From positions 1 to 64,000 of the forward strand of contig NZ_SUMG01000015.1 of NCBI RefSeq assembly GCF_009910325.1: DNA of 64,000 nucleotides, written 5' to 3'. A program made the translations under genes and the position numbers. A model generated the notes under the pieces. The model was not told the origin of the DNA. It made no database searches and worked only from the letters and a program-made list of their open reading frames with translations. Shown here piece by piece: positions 51,933 to 60,282 of the stretch. This stretch comes from Isachenkonia alkalipeptolytica. Its GTDB lineage: Bacteria > Bacillota > Clostridia > Peptostreptococcales > T1SED10-28. The stretch's first letter is position 1. The number at the start of each line of letters is the position of its first letter.

Positions 51933-52223
51933 AATGTAACCTCCTTAACAGGTAAATCCTCTACATAACTGTAGGTAATGCGTATCCTTGTACTGTTACC
52001 ACACAAGGAATCCGACTTCATCTCGACAATGATCACTAGGCTTTTTACGTATATATCACCGAAGCGTTCCCTTAACTTCTACTTAAATATATACGATAGA
52101 GCAACGGTCTGATGCGTCAACCGAGGGTATCATAACCTAACAATCGTAGGGACTATTTCTAATCACTAAGTCTGGTGAACCAAGACTTTTAGAAGCCTAA
52201 GACTTTAGTCGTGGGAGGTTCAC
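51933..52223 (-). ncRNA. Omega-RNA (HEARO) of the IscB element
   Basis: Directly upstream of iscB and on the same strand is a structured, non-coding stretch of about 290 nt. At its 5' end GTGAACC (52217-52223) and GGTTCAC (52175-52181) form a 7-bp stem that would be P1. Further on is CCTCGGTTGACGCATCAG and then ACCGTTG, resembling the conserved HEARO core. The 3' end merges with the iscB ribosome-binding site (AAGGAGG). The guide should be the ~16 nt just 5' of P1 (about 52224-52240), outside the element. Call by analogy with known omega-RNAs. Confidence 0.75.
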
Positions 52224-52454
52224 TTTCCATATATTTTGTATGCCCCACGTCAGGGGTCTTGCCCCAAACTGGGGATCATAATAGTTTTTCCATCATGATA
52301 TTCCTAGCATATCATACTAGCCCTCCTTGTATAATATGTTTATGAGACTTTTTTTAAAAAGCTCTTTCCTGGTTGATAATTATCCATTATACCAAACTTC
52401 AAACAGGGGGTTTAGAAAGCATTTATAATCCCCCCGGCGGGGCCGTCTTTCCAG
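52224..52454. other. Non-coding stretch between IscB element and EF-G paralogue
   Basis: About 230 bp without a gene. On the minus strand there is a TATAAT (52386-52391), an AAGGAGG followed by a 3-codon frame (possible dead start site, about 52329-52345), and two adjacent CCCC/GGGG hairpins at 52243-52256 and 52262-52274. It is where the start of ctsR would be expected if the IscB insertion removed that operon, but I cannot recognise ctsR in it. Confidence 0.5.
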
Positions 52455-52485
52455 AAAAAAGAGCCCACCACAATTGATAGGCTCT
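52455..52485 (-). terminator. Terminator after the EF-G paralogue
   Basis: Minus strand AGAGCC (480-485 side) and GGCTCT form a 6-bp stem with a 14-nt loop, followed by TTTTTTCTGG. It lies about 45 bp after the stop. Confidence 0.7.
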
Positions 52486-52532
52486 AATACTTTCTTGGTG
52501 ACGTTTTCTTGGTGCGGTCTTCTTACCTTTAA

Positions 52533-54608
52533 TTAATCCTGTTCATTCTCCTCGATTAGGGATTCTATAATTTTCTTGCTTAAGCTTGAGGGAACTTCAT
52601 CGTATCTTAAGAATTCCATATCGAAGGTTCCTCTTGCCTGGGTCATGGAACGAAGGTCAATGGCGTATTTAAACATTTCCGACTGGGGTACTTCCGCCGT
52701 GACCATCTGCTTTCCGTTATCCTGAGGCATCATGCCGTTGATTTTTCCTCTTCGTTTATTCAAGTCTCCCATAACATCCCCCATATAATCCTCCGGTACC
52801 TGGATCTCCACTTTTACAATCGGTTCCAATAACACAGGATTGGCCTGTTCCATTCCCTTCTTAAAGGCAATGGAAGCCGCCACTTTAAATGCCATCTCCG
52901 AAGAATCCACGTCATGGTAGGATCCATCGTATAGGGTCGCTTTAATTTTGGTTACCGGTTGTCCCGCTAAAACTCCTTTTTCCATACTCTCAAGAAGCCC
53001 TTTTTCCACTGCCGGGATATAGGCCTTCGGCACGGAACCGCCGACGATTTTTTCCACAAACTCAAAGGGTTCCGCCGAAGGTTCAAAGGTCATTCTCACG
53101 TCTCCGTATTGCCCGTGGCCTCCGGATTGTTTTTTATGCTTCCCTTGAACATCGGATTTGCCTTTGATGGTTTCCCGGTAGGGAACTTTCGCATCTTCTA
53201 AATCCAGGTCCACACCGAATTTGTTCTTAAGCTTATTGCAAATTATTTTAATATGCAGTTCCCCCTGTCCCCGTATCAGGGTTTGCTTGGTTTCCTTATT
53301 CCGTTCGAATCTAAAGGAGGGATCCTCTTCGAAGAGCTTTTGAAGACCGGTGCTGATTTTTTCCTCATCCCCCCGGGCTTTCGGTTTGATGGCCAAGGTC
53401 AGTTGGGGTTCATCAAATTCGATGGGGCTGAATACCACGGGGTGGTCGATGCTGCAAAGCGTATCCCCCGTATTGGTATACTGCAGTTTGGAAACCGCGG
53501 CGATATCTCCGGCTCTTACCTCCGTTACCTCGGACTGTTCCTTTCCCCGAAGTAAAAAGGGCGTTCCCATTTTTTCTTTTTGGTCCTTATTGGCGTTCAG
53601 CACTTCCGTATCAGACTTCAGGGAACCGGAAAACACTTTGAAAATCGTGATTTTCCCCAAATAGGGATCCACAATGGTTTTGAATACCTGGGCGGAAAAG
53701 GGCTCTTCCGGTTCAAAACCCCGTACCACTTCTTCTTCGCTTTGAGGGTTGATCCCTTCTTTCGGAGGCATATCCTCCGCTGAGGGGGAGTAGTCCACTA
53801 ACATATCCAACAGGGTATGAATTCCGATGTTCTTCACCGTGGAACCGCAAATAACGGGAACGATATCCCCGGAAATCACGCCGCTTCGAAGTCCTTTTTG
53901 AATCTCCTCCTCGGTAAATTCCTCCCCTTCAAAATACTTTTCCAGTAATTCTTCATCACTTTCCGCCACAGACTCGATTAACATCTCTCTCATGGACTCC
54001 GCTTCCCCCAACTTCTCCTGGGGAATTTCTTTTTCTATACAATCCGTGCCCGTATATTCTCTGGCAATCATCTTTACTACGTTCACATTCCCGATAAAAC
54101 TATCGTTTTCTCCCAGGGGAATCTGAAAGGGTGCCACTTTTTTACCGAACTTTTCCCGTAGCTCCGCCAATACCTTGGGAAAATCCGCATTTTCCTTATC
54201 CATTTTGTTTATAAAAATAAAGGTCGGTCGGTCTTTATCCATGGCATAATCCCAGGCGCTTTCCGTTCCAACTTCAATGCCTCCTGTGGCATCCACCATA
54301 ATCAGAAGACTTCCCGCAAACTTTCTTGCGCTTTGCACCTCTCCGATAAAATCAAAGTATCCCGGGGTATCCAGAAAATTAACTTTATGGTCCTTCCATT
54401 CTATGGGGATTAACGAAGTGCTGATGGAAGTTTTTCGATCGATTTCTTCTTTATCAAAATCCGAAGTTGTATTCCCATCATCCACATTTCCGATTCGATT
54501 TTTTGCCTTCGCACTGTACAGGGCGGCTTCCGTTAAGGTAGTCTTTCCGCTTCCACCGTGACCCAGTACCGCAACATTTCTGATTTCTTTCCCGTTATAA
54601 ACTCTCAT
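52533..54608 (-). CDS. EF-G paralogue (elongation factor G-like GTPase)
   Basis: The protein has 691 residues with the five EF-G domains but a divergent G domain: G1 GHGGSGKTTLTE (about 17) instead of [10 protein letters not shown]3 LDTPGYFDF, G4 NKMD. Domain IV has SGGHGQYGDVR and the C-terminus has DVMGDLNKRRGKINGMMPQD. It belongs to the second EF-G family found in many Clostridia and Thermotogae beside the housekeeping FusA (here 21167-23242); its role is unclear. It lacks the ribosomal-operon context and stands alone between the IscB element and hisC. Confidence 0.88.
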   Translation of the reverse strand: MRVYNGKEIRNVAVLGHGGSGKTTLTEAALYSAKAKNRIGNVDDGNTTSDFDKEEIDRKTSISTSLIPIEWKDHKVNFLDTPGYFDFIGEVQSARKFAGSLLIMVDATGGIEVGTESAWDYAMDKDRPTFIFINKMDKENADFPKVLAELREKFGKKVAPFQIPLGENDSFIGNVNVVKMIAREYTGTDCIEKEIPQEKLGEAESMREMLIESVAESDEELLEKYFEGEEFTEEEIQKGLRSGVISGDIVPVICGSTVKNIGIHTLLDMLVDYSPSAEDMPPKEGINPQSEEEVVRGFEPEEPFSAQVFKTIVDPYLGKITIFKVFSGSLKSDTEVLNANKDQKEKMGTPFLLRGKEQSEVTEVRAGDIAAVSKLQYTNTGDTLCSIDHPVVFSPIEFDEPQLTLAIKPKARGDEEKISTGLQKLFEEDPSFRFERNKETKQTLIRGQGELHIKIICNKLKNKFGVDLDLEDAKVPYRETIKGKSDVQGKHKKQSGGHGQYGDVRMTFEPSAEPFEFVEKIVGGSVPKAYIPAVEKGLLESMEKGVLAGQPVTKIKATLYDGSYHDVDSSEMAFKVAASIAFKKGMEQANPVLLEPIVKVEIQVPEDYMGDVMGDLNKRRGKINGMMPQDNGKQMVTAEVPQSEMFKYAIDLRSMTQARGTFDMEFLRYDEVPSSLSKKIIESLIEENEQD

Positions 54609-54737
54609 ATACTTCCCTCCAGTTTAGGTTAGAATTTTTTGACTTAATATACTATTCTATATCTTTCATCGAATCCCTCTTTTTTTTGGCCAAAAATTTA
54701 GATTTTTTTTATTTCCGGGGCCAATTTTTTTCAGATA

Positions 54738-54746
54738 TGTTATAAT
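54738..54746 (+). promoter_or_regulatory. Extended -10 promoter of hisC
   Basis: TGTTATAAT at 54738-54746 gives a TG-extended -10 with no recognisable -35 at 17 bp; it starts about 40 bp before the hisC ATG, which has AAGGAGG at about 8 nt. Confidence 0.6.
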
Positions 54747-54788
54747 AGATTTTGAACGTTTCAACAAAAATCACAAGGAGGTTGTTTT

Positions 54789-55865
54789 ATGACCATAGAA
54801 TTTCGTCCACAAATTAAAGATTTACAGGCTTATAAGCCGGGTAAACCCATGGAAAATGTAAAACGGGAATACGGCTTGGATCGGGTAATTAAGCTTGCCT
54901 CTAACGAAAATCCCCTGGGCTGTTCCGAGAAATCCAAACAGGCCATCCAAGATGCGCTGAGCCACTTAAACATCTATCCCGACGGCAATACTACGGACCT
55001 TAAGGAAACCATTGCTGAAAAATTCAATATCAAAACCACCCAGATACTGCCCAGCAGCGGTTCCGATGAAATGGTGGATCAGATCTCCAAGACCTTTATT
55101 CAAGAAGGGGACGAAGTCATTATGGCGGATATCACCTTCCCTCGTTATATCAGTACCTGCAAAATGATGGGCGGGGTCCCCGTGGTGGTTCCTCTTAAAA
55201 ACCACGCCTACGACCTGGAGGGGATGAAAGAGAAAATCACGGATAAAACCCGTCTGATTTGGTTATGCAATCCCAACAACCCTACGGGCACCATGTTTAC
55301 CAAAGACGTCCTGGATGACTTCTTGCAAAGCGTTCCTCAAGACATCGTTGTGGTTTACGACGAGGCTTACCGGGAATATGTAACCCGGGAGGATTATCCA
55401 AAGAATGCTCTGGAATACTTACCGAAGTATCCGAATTTAATCATTATGCGCACCTTTTCCAAAGCCTACGGCTTGGCCGCCCTTCGAGTTGGCTATACCC
55501 TGGCCTCGGAGGAAATTATTGACCATATCAATCGAATCCGCGGACCCTTTAATGTGAATACCCTGGCCCAAGTAGGAGCCATCGCCGCCTTGAAGGACGA
55601 CGAATTTCTTCAAAGAAGCTACGATGTCAATGAAGAGGGAAAGCGCTACCTTTATAAGATTTTCCAAGAACTGAATCTGGAGTTTGCCCCTTCGGAAACC
55701 AACCACATTTTTGTGGATGTGAAAAAGGACGCCCAGGAAATTTTTGTGGAACTGCAAAAAAGAGGGGTTATCATCCGTCCGATTTACGGAAACTTTATCC
55801 GGGTTTCCATTGGAACCATGGAAGAAAATGTTACCTTTGTAGAAAAACTGCGGGAAGTCCTGTAG
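54789..55865 (+). CDS. hisC: Histidinol-phosphate aminotransferase
   Basis: HisC makes histidinol phosphate from imidazole acetol-phosphate and glutamate. The 358 residues are a class I/II aminotransferase: KLASNENPLGCSEKSKQAIQ, GSDEMVDQISKTF, LCNPNNPTGTMF, VVYDEAYREYV and the PLP lysine in TFSKAYGLAALRVGY (about 227). It stands alone, with no other his genes beside it; a related aromatic or other amino acid transaminase cannot be excluded. It is followed by a 19-bp terminator. Confidence 0.88.
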   Translation: MTIEFRPQIKDLQAYKPGKPMENVKREYGLDRVIKLASNENPLGCSEKSKQAIQDALSHLNIYPDGNTTDLKETIAEKFNIKTTQILPSSGSDEMVDQISKTFIQEGDEVIMADITFPRYISTCKMMGGVPVVVPLKNHAYDLEGMKEKITDKTRLIWLCNPNNPTGTMFTKDVLDDFLQSVPQDIVVVYDEAYREYVTREDYPKNALEYLPKYPNLIIMRTFSKAYGLAALRVGYTLASEEIIDHINRIRGPFNVNTLAQVGAIAALKDDEFLQRSYDVNEEGKRYLYKIFQELNLEFAPSETNHIFVDVKKDAQEIFVELQKRGVIIRPIYGNFIRVSIGTMEENVTFVEKLREVL

Positions 55866-55881
55866 ACCGAAATCCGAAAAC

Positions 55882-55928
55882 AACAAAACCCCCAGGGACC
55901 ATATCCGTTGGTCCCTGGGGGTTTTGTT
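55882..55928. terminator. Bidirectional terminator between hisC and the PLP/GNAT gene
   Basis: A perfect 19-bp stem (55882-55900 with 55910-55928) with a 9-nt loop. On the plus strand the stem ends in TTTTGTTATG and on the minus strand in TTTTGTTG, so it serves both convergent genes. Confidence 0.9.
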
Positions 55929-55977
55929 ATGATTTTTGATTCTGCACGGTCGATCACGGTCAGTCCCTTACTGCAAT

Positions 55978-57372
55978 TTAGTCCTCCTGTTTTTCCAGTC
56001 CGTCGTAGAGCATTCGGTAATATTTCCGTTTAAAGCCCATCTTTTCATAAAGCTTAATGGCATTCTCGTTTTCAACCTCCACATGCAGGGATAAGTTCCC
56101 CTCCGCCAGTTCAATGGCTCTTTGCATCAACTGGGTTCCGATTCCCTTGCCTTTGATTTCCTTCTTCGTGGCGATATAGGACAGATGGTACTTCGGAAAG
56201 AAGTCGTCAAAGCTGGTCTTGGATAAAACGCAGATCCCGGCTAATTCATCGTCGAAGTAGGCCGTTAATACAAAGCCGCCCTCTAAGGCGTTGTCAAAAG
56301 CCTCCTGTATTTCCACCAGGGGATCCGAGTACTGGATCAGCCAGCTGTCCAGTAATTCCAGGAATTCATCATAGGGAAGGGGCAGGGTTTTTTTGTCCAC
56401 TTCCTTTATGTCCAAGTCTACTTTCCCGTCCTTTAACACGACTACATGGGTTCCGTTTTCCAGTTTTCCCTCTTCATAGGTTTTCATAAAGGCCGCAATG
56501 GGATAAGCGTTTTCCGTGGAGACGTGAATGTTCTCCAGGGCTTGAAATTCTTCTTTGTAGCGCAGCAGTTCTTCATCGGAAATCGATACCACCGCTCCCT
56601 TTGTGTCGTACACCGCATTCAGGGCTTCCTGAGCGTTGCCGTCAATTTGATGCAATAGATTTTTATTGTACTTACTCTCGGAGATATCCTCTTCCTGAAC
56701 CTTGATGATTTCCCGACTGCCCTTTTTAAAGGATTCCACAATGGGATTGCCTTCACTGGTGCTACAGGCAAACAATTGGGGCAGCTGCTCAATTTCTTCA
56801 TTGATCCAGGACTGTTTCAAGCCGGAGTACAATCCGGAAATGGAAAACCCTTCCCCGGTTTGAGAAAACAACGTGGTGGGATCTTTTTTCAATCGGGTGT
56901 TGATCTCACTGGCCAGATAGGAAAAGCTGTAAATGTATAAAATATTATTCGTCATACCGGGATTGGCATTATAATACCGGTTTTCTTCAGCGCATTGATT
57001 GCTTTTTTCAATACAGTCCATTTCATTTTCTCCCACGGCATGGATTTCAATTTTATCATTATCCATAATAAACCGGTTTTCAGAAATCCGGGAGTCCTTC
57101 GGGGCAAACAGTACCAGATTCACATCGAAATATTTAGACAGGTATGCCAAGGAATACAGCAGCCTTCCACTGTTTCCCAGGCATATATTTTTTTGTCCTT
57201 TTGATAGGGCATCCCGCACGATTAAGTAGGCTAAACGGTCTTCGAGATGGCCGGAAGGATTGTTTCCTTCGAGTTTTAAATAAATCTTTCGTATCCCCAG
57301 CTTTTCTTCAAGATTTTTTGCCCGTATTAATGGGGTTCTCCCCACATAGGTACGCATAGCAGTATTTTTCAT
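55978..57372 (-). CDS. PLP-fold (threonine synthase-like) domain fused to GNAT, catalytic Lys replaced
   Basis: The N-terminal part (about 5-340) resembles the fold-type II PLP family of threonine synthase and cysteine synthase: VGRTPLIRAKNLEEKLGIRK, then LEGNNPSGHLEDRLAYL where these enzymes have NPTGSxKDR. The residue at the Schiff-base lysine is E44. The asparagine loop reads GNSGRLLYSLAYL and the phosphate loop GEGFSISGLYSGLK. The C-terminal part (about 355-464) is a GNAT acetyltransferase with the acyl-CoA loop KGKGIGTQLMQRAI. Without the lysine the PLP reaction is unlikely; the fold may sense an amino acid for the acetyltransferase. That role is inference. It stands alone behind a terminator. 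Confidence 0.75.
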   Translation of the reverse strand: MKNTAMRTYVGRTPLIRAKNLEEKLGIRKIYLKLEGNNPSGHLEDRLAYLIVRDALSKGQKNICLGNSGRLLYSLAYLSKYFDVNLVLFAPKDSRISENRFIMDNDKIEIHAVGENEMDCIEKSNQCAEENRYYNANPGMTNNILYIYSFSYLASEINTRLKKDPTTLFSQTGEGFSISGLYSGLKQSWINEEIEQLPQLFACSTSEGNPIVESFKKGSREIIKVQEEDISESKYNKNLLHQIDGNAQEALNAVYDTKGAVVSISDEELLRYKEEFQALENIHVSTENAYPIAAFMKTYEEGKLENGTHVVVLKDGKVDLDIKEVDKKTLPLPYDEFLELLDSWLIQYSDPLVEIQEAFDNALEGGFVLTAYFDDELAGICVLSKTSFDDFFPKYHLSYIATKKEIKGKGIGTQLMQRAIELAEGNLSLHVEVENENAIKLYEKMGFKRKYYRMLYDGLEKQED

Positions 57373-57484
57373 TGATTTTCCTCCTTGATGTTTAGTAGCT
57401 TTATATTCTTCTATGCTAATATATGCCCATTGCCCAAGGAATTAAACAATATATCCGTCAGATGCCCTAACCCGGCCTTTTCCT

Positions 57485-58573
57485 TTATTCTCGGAAATCC
57501 TCGGATGCCTCTTCATAGGAATTCGCCTCCTCCAGGGGTTTTCGGCGAATCAAAAAGTCCAGTTCCCCGGTGTATTCCGGTATTTCCGCAATCACCTGGT
57601 CCCCCACGGTGAAAATCACCTTCTTGCCGTAAAGCTTTTTCAAAGCGGAGCGGATAAAGCGTATCCGGATTTTTTCTTCCGCTGCCTCTTGAAACTCCTC
57701 GGTTAAGTCAATCCAGGTAACCGCCTTGATATCAACTTTCCTTTTTCCTAAACTTTCCCCGGTTTTAGCATCGATGATTTTGATATGCTTTCGATTAAGA
57801 ACAAAGATCAACACAATGGCCAGTAACAACAAGGACAGAATCAGGAGTAGCCCTAACACTCCCCGGTCCTCCTCCGGATCAGCCTCCGGAGATTCTTCGG
57901 GAGCCTCTTCGGATACGGCGTCCACAATAATCTCTTCCTCCTGGGCTTCACCGGCTTCTGAGGGTTCCTGCTCGATTACCAGGTTTATCACATAGCGATT
58001 GTTCTCACCATCCAGAAGGATCTCTTCAACGGGTTTCAGTTCTCCGCTCTCCGAGGCTTGATAGCTTAAGGTATAGATTCCATAGGGAATTTCATCGAAA
58101 GCAAAGTCTCCGGTACTGTTTGTGTAGGTTGCATAGTTCCCCAGATTCACCCGGATATCTTCCACCCCGTCCCCGTCCTTCGTGGTAAATGTACCCCTTA
58201 CTTCCCCGGTATCTTTTTTATCCTGCTCTTCGTTGATGCCTTCTTCCTCCCCGGACTCTTCCCCGGAGTTGTTGTCACCAAAACCGATGAAGTCCGTTAT
58301 TTTATCGATGGACTCTCCGATTCTTTCCGTCCCCCGTCCAATGGAGTCCGTTATCTCCTCAATGCGATCCATCGCATTCTCTATTACTTCAAAATTATCC
58401 ATGGAAAACCAATCCGTGACTCTTTCCATAACCAGATAAGACCCTTCTTCCCCCCGGCTTTCTCCCCTTGGACCTTCCGCTTCCATAGCACCGCTAAACA
58501 GGGTGAAGCTTAAAAAGAAAACCAGCGTGAGGATCAACAGTCTTTTTCCCCGCAACATTTTTTTACTTTTCAT
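57485..58573 (-). CDS. Secreted, membrane-anchored protein with carboxypeptidase-regulatory-like domain
   Basis: The protein has 362 residues. It starts with a signal peptide or anchor (LLILTLVFFLSFTLFSGAM, about 12-30). An acidic helical region (about 45-120, including repeated I-x-x-x-x-G heptad-like segments) is followed by a CarboxypepD_reg/Cna-B-like beta domain (about 125-205: GEVRGTFTTKDGDGVEDI, then GDFAFDEIPYGIYTLSY). A second hydrophobic segment (about 245-263: LLLILSLLLLAIVLIFVL) ends the extracytoplasmic part; a basic cytoplasmic domain of about 100 residues follows. I do not recognise a family for the whole protein. No neighbour explains it. Confidence 0.7.
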   Translation of the reverse strand: MKSKKMLRGKRLLILTLVFFLSFTLFSGAMEAEGPRGESRGEEGSYLVMERVTDWFSMDNFEVIENAMDRIEEITDSIGRGTERIGESIDKITDFIGFGDNNSGEESGEEEGINEEQDKKDTGEVRGTFTTKDGDGVEDIRVNLGNYATYTNSTGDFAFDEIPYGIYTLSYQASESGELKPVEEILLDGENNRYVINLVIEQEPSEAGEAQEEEIIVDAVSEEAPEESPEADPEEDRGVLGLLLILSLLLLAIVLIFVLNRKHIKIIDAKTGESLGKRKVDIKAVTWIDLTEEFQEAAEEKIRIRFIRSALKKLYGKKVIFTVGDQVIAEIPEYTGELDFLIRRKPLEEANSYEEASEDFRE

Positions 58574-58907
58574 ATTATTCTTCCTCTCAATCTCTTATTC
58601 CTATACACTTCATTTCATGATTTAGGTCTTGTTATATTATACAACACTTTTGCTATAACGAAACCCTTTAATTCGTCTTTTCCTTTTCCCCGAAGGGCTT
58701 CCCCTCTTCTTATATAAAATAACCAATCCCTTGGGATTCATCCCCCCTTTGTCCCGAAATATATTATTAAAAAATTAACAATAATAAATTTGTTTTGTGT
58801 AGGTTTCATAAATCAATCCTTCTTCATCTTGTTTGTTCTTCTGATAAACCCTATAATGTAGTTAAGAACTATCAACAAGTACATCACGATAAAGGAAGTG
58901 AATATCT
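58574..58907. other. Divergent intergenic region before guaD
   Basis: About 330 bp between the minus-strand membrane protein and plus-strand guaD. On the minus strand there is a TATAAT at 58636-58641 without a good -35. The plus-strand promoter is listed separately. I looked for a purine riboswitch and found none. Confidence 0.5.
58829..58857 (+). promoter_or_regulatory. Candidate promoter of guaD
   Basis: TTGTTT (58829-58834), 17 bp, TATAAT (58852-58857), about 50 bp before the guaD ATG. Confidence 0.6.
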
Positions 58908-60209
58908 ATGACCACGGATCATGAACATATAACCGTTTACAAAGGCAATATTGTAGACAGTCCTTCCATGGAAGAACTACGAACCCTGGAAAATGGTTAT
59001 CTTGTCGTAAATGGGGACCGGGTGATCGGCACCTATGCCACCCTTCCCGAAGAATATAAAGGCTGTGCTATAACGGACTACGGCCACCGCATAATCCTGC
59101 CGGGATTTGTGGACCTGCACTTCCATGCTCCCCAGTTCGCCAACCGGGGACTGGGTCTGGACAAGGAGCTGCTCCCCTGGCTAGAGGAGTATACCTTTCC
59201 CGAGGAAAGCAAATTCAAAGACCTTTCCTATGCCAAGGAAATCTATCCCCAGGTGGTTCATGCCCTTTGGAAAAACGGAACCACCCGTTCCGTAATCTTT
59301 GGTTCCGTTCATAAGGAAAGTACGGAGTTTCTTTTGGACCTCTTTATCGATGCGGGCCTGGGGGCTTTTGTGGGAAAAGTCAATATGGACCGAAACTGTC
59401 CCGAGTTTATTGTGGAGGATTCCGATCAATCCCTTTCCGAAACCTTGGAAATCATTGAGAAGTATGCCGATCAATCCGACCTTGTCCGTCCCATCTTAAC
59501 CCCGCGATTTGTGCCGGTTTGTTCAACCCCCCTTATGGAAAAACTGGGAGCTTTTGCAAGGGATCACAGCGTGTTTGTCCAATCCCATATTTCCGAAAAC
59601 CAGGGAGAGGTGGACTGGGTCAAAGAACTTCATCCCGACTCCCTTGATTATGCCAGCATCTATCATGACTACGGGCTCTTCGGTCATCAGCCCACGATCA
59701 TGGCCCACTGTGTATTCAATACGGAAAAGGAAATTGAACTGATGGCGAAATCCGGAGTTTACGCCGCCCACTGCCCCCATGCGAACTATAACCTGGCCAG
59801 CGGCATTATGCCTGTGCGAAACTTTTTAAACAAAGGGGTATCCGTAGGGCTGGGCACCGATGTGGGCGCCGGACACCAGGTATCCATCCCGAAAGTCATG
59901 ACCGCAGCGGTACAGGCCTCCAAGATTAAATGGCTGGAATCAGGTAAAACCCTGGATCCCCTTAAGCTTTCAGAAGTCTTTTACATGGGGACGAAGGGCG
60001 GCGGAAGGTTCTTTGGCAAAGTGGGGAGTTTTGAGGCGGATTATGCCTTTGACGCTTTGGTAGTTGACGACCGGGAACTGGGCACCTTAAACCTGACCCT
60101 AAAGGAACGGCTGGAACGGTATTTATATATCGGTGACGACCGCCACATTGAAAAACGCTATGTTGCAGGAAAAGAAGTACCGGAACCGAAAAAACTCCCT
60201 GATCTCTAG
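58908..60209 (+). CDS. guaD: Guanine deaminase
   Basis: GuaD converts guanine to xanthine and ammonia. The 433 residues are an amidohydrolase-fold enzyme: PGFVDLHFHAPQFANRGLGL with the HxH metal pair (about 69-71), ELLPWLEEYTFPEE, FVQSHISENQGEVDW, MAHCVF and GLGTDVGAGHQ with the final aspartate. The EYTFPEE segment distinguishes guanine deaminase from related chlorohydrolases. It faces adenine deaminase and xanthine-dehydrogenase genes, a purine-degradation setting. A terminator overlaps its last codons. Confidence 0.9.
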   Translation: MTTDHEHITVYKGNIVDSPSMEELRTLENGYLVVNGDRVIGTYATLPEEYKGCAITDYGHRIILPGFVDLHFHAPQFANRGLGLDKELLPWLEEYTFPEESKFKDLSYAKEIYPQVVHALWKNGTTRSVIFGSVHKESTEFLLDLFIDAGLGAFVGKVNMDRNCPEFIVEDSDQSLSETLEIIEKYADQSDLVRPILTPRFVPVCSTPLMEKLGAFARDHSVFVQSHISENQGEVDWVKELHPDSLDYASIYHDYGLFGHQPTIMAHCVFNTEKEIELMAKSGVYAAHCPHANYNLASGIMPVRNFLNKGVSVGLGTDVGAGHQVSIPKVMTAAVQASKIKWLESGKTLDPLKLSEVFYMGTKGGGRFFGKVGSFEADYAFDALVVDDRELGTLNLTLKERLERYLYIGDDRHIEKRYVAGKEVPEPKKLPDL

Positions 60210-60220
60210 GGAGTTTTTTT
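60191..60220 (+). terminator. Terminator of guaD
   Basis: AAAACTCCCT (60191-60200) pairs with AGGGAGTTTT (60208-60217), loop 7 nt, followed by a T run to 60220. The left arm is inside the guaD coding end. It could also slow transcripts coming from ade on the other strand. Confidence 0.85.
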
Positions 60221-60282
60221 ACGTCGGTCTTTGGATGCTTATACCCTTATACTTCTTGATTTTGTTTACTCCTTCAACGCTT

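Larger units (their letters stand above)
50641..52223 (-). mobile_element. IscB-type (IS200/IS605-related) element without TnpA
   Basis: The element contains an omega-RNA/HEARO region (51933-52223) followed by an iscB frame. Both ends carry the same motif on the minus strand, CACGACTAAAGTC, inside small hairpins (50641-50662 and 52195-52216), typical of IS200/IS605 subterminal structures. No TnpA (Y1 tyrosine recombinase) gene is present, so it is non-autonomous. Exact borders cannot be set without an empty-site comparison. Confidence 0.75.

Noticed and set aside
52329-52345. Start of a small gene after AAGGAGG
   Set aside because: The frame stops after three codons; a second ATG nearby gives only five.
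58574-58907. Purine riboswitch before guaD
   Set aside because: No three-way-junction core or conserved loop sequences were found in the region.
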